The notes beneath the pieces are model-generated. The model saw only the letters and a list, made by a program, of their open reading frames with translations, did not search any database and was not told the origin of the DNA. The position numbers were made by a program, and so were the translations under genes. Of a stretch of 39,561 bases of DNA, positions 39,320-39,561 are shown piece by piece; the stretch's first letter is position 1; each line of letters opens with the position of its first letter. Location: contig BFEA01000274.1 of NCBI GenBank assembly GCA_003427395.1, forward strand, positions 1,744,837-1,784,397. The letters run 5' to 3'. Source of the DNA: Chara braunii. Taxonomy: Eukaryota > Streptophyta > Charophyceae > Charales > Characeae.

Positions 39320-39561
39320 ACTCAGCAGGGAGTAAGACAATGTTGGGAAGTCTTAGAAGGGTTTCACGGAACCTGAGAGTAGTGAGCATTCGTAGGACTC
39401 TGTTTCACAGTTTGTTCTCAGCCGAAGCCGGGTAATGGCCCCGGTATCTCAAATGTCCTCAAAAGACCTCAAATTTTCTCAATGATCTGTATAATTCGAT
39501 ATGGGACGCTGGGCCCGGTTCCCAGCACGTGCTGCTCCCCACGAATAGACTGGAGCATTTG
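39320..39561. other. No gene seen at the window edge
   Basis: Contains a short CTCAAA-rich patch (CTCAAATGTCCTCAAAAGAC then CTCAAATTTTCTC at about 39447-39480). Nothing recognised. Confidence 0.3.

Overview
This is a nuclear eukaryotic window dominated by decayed repeats, with split genes that use GT/AG introns, U6 snRNA-derived sequences and a plant-type Ty3/gypsy chromovirus. Intron lengths (up to about 6 kb), the many families of small DNA elements and the gypsy gag/pol family suggest a large, repeat-rich streptophyte algal genome. My best guess is Chara, because I recognise the gag family from memory; no search was run. The window also holds a 365-bp assembly gap (27434-27798), a 4-N spacer inside a palindrome (37127-37130) and scattered single Ns.

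Left part (1-14000): a minus-strand gene runs leftward and leaves the window. Its two clearest exons (2342-2641 and 3549-4600) match PSME4/PA200, the HEAT-repeat proteasome activator. Four further exon candidates (10788-10885, 11809-11905, 12813-12961, 13788-13942) lie upstream on the same strand with matching intron phases, so I propose one gene of at least 11.6 kb. Its introns, and the flank to the left, are full of insertions: a U6 retropseudogene with a 13-bp target duplication, further antisense U6 fragments, a hAT-like MITE with 8-bp duplications, two foldback MITEs in TTAA sites, a tRNA-headed SINE, a possible LTR/PBS/gag stub, a long (GA)n tract and several tandem duplications.

Middle (14000-25600): SINE tails and two copies of a 109-bp mariner-type MITE precede one complete-ended Ty3/gypsy element (17329-25582, minus strand, 5-bp target duplication GTAGA, LTRs, PBS, polypurine tract). 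Its gag, protease, RT, RNase H, integrase and chromodomain are all recognisable but broken. Two inversions are visible: about 740 bp of RNase H/integrase lie on the opposite strand, and an ~85-bp block with branch-point-like, acceptor-like and donor-like motifs is flipped between the two LTRs.

Right part (25600-39561): a complete-core type III hammerhead ribozyme lies on the minus strand (26878-26934) near a dispersed repeat family. One copy of that family abuts a degenerate hammerhead-like sequence. Further right are many short tandem duplications, a third mariner-type MITE, an exon-like open frame near 30.9 kb, an unrecognised minus-strand gene or pseudogene (35203-36768), a large palindrome around the 4-N gap, a TIR-bounded element (37131-38162) and a GC-rich repeat block at the end.
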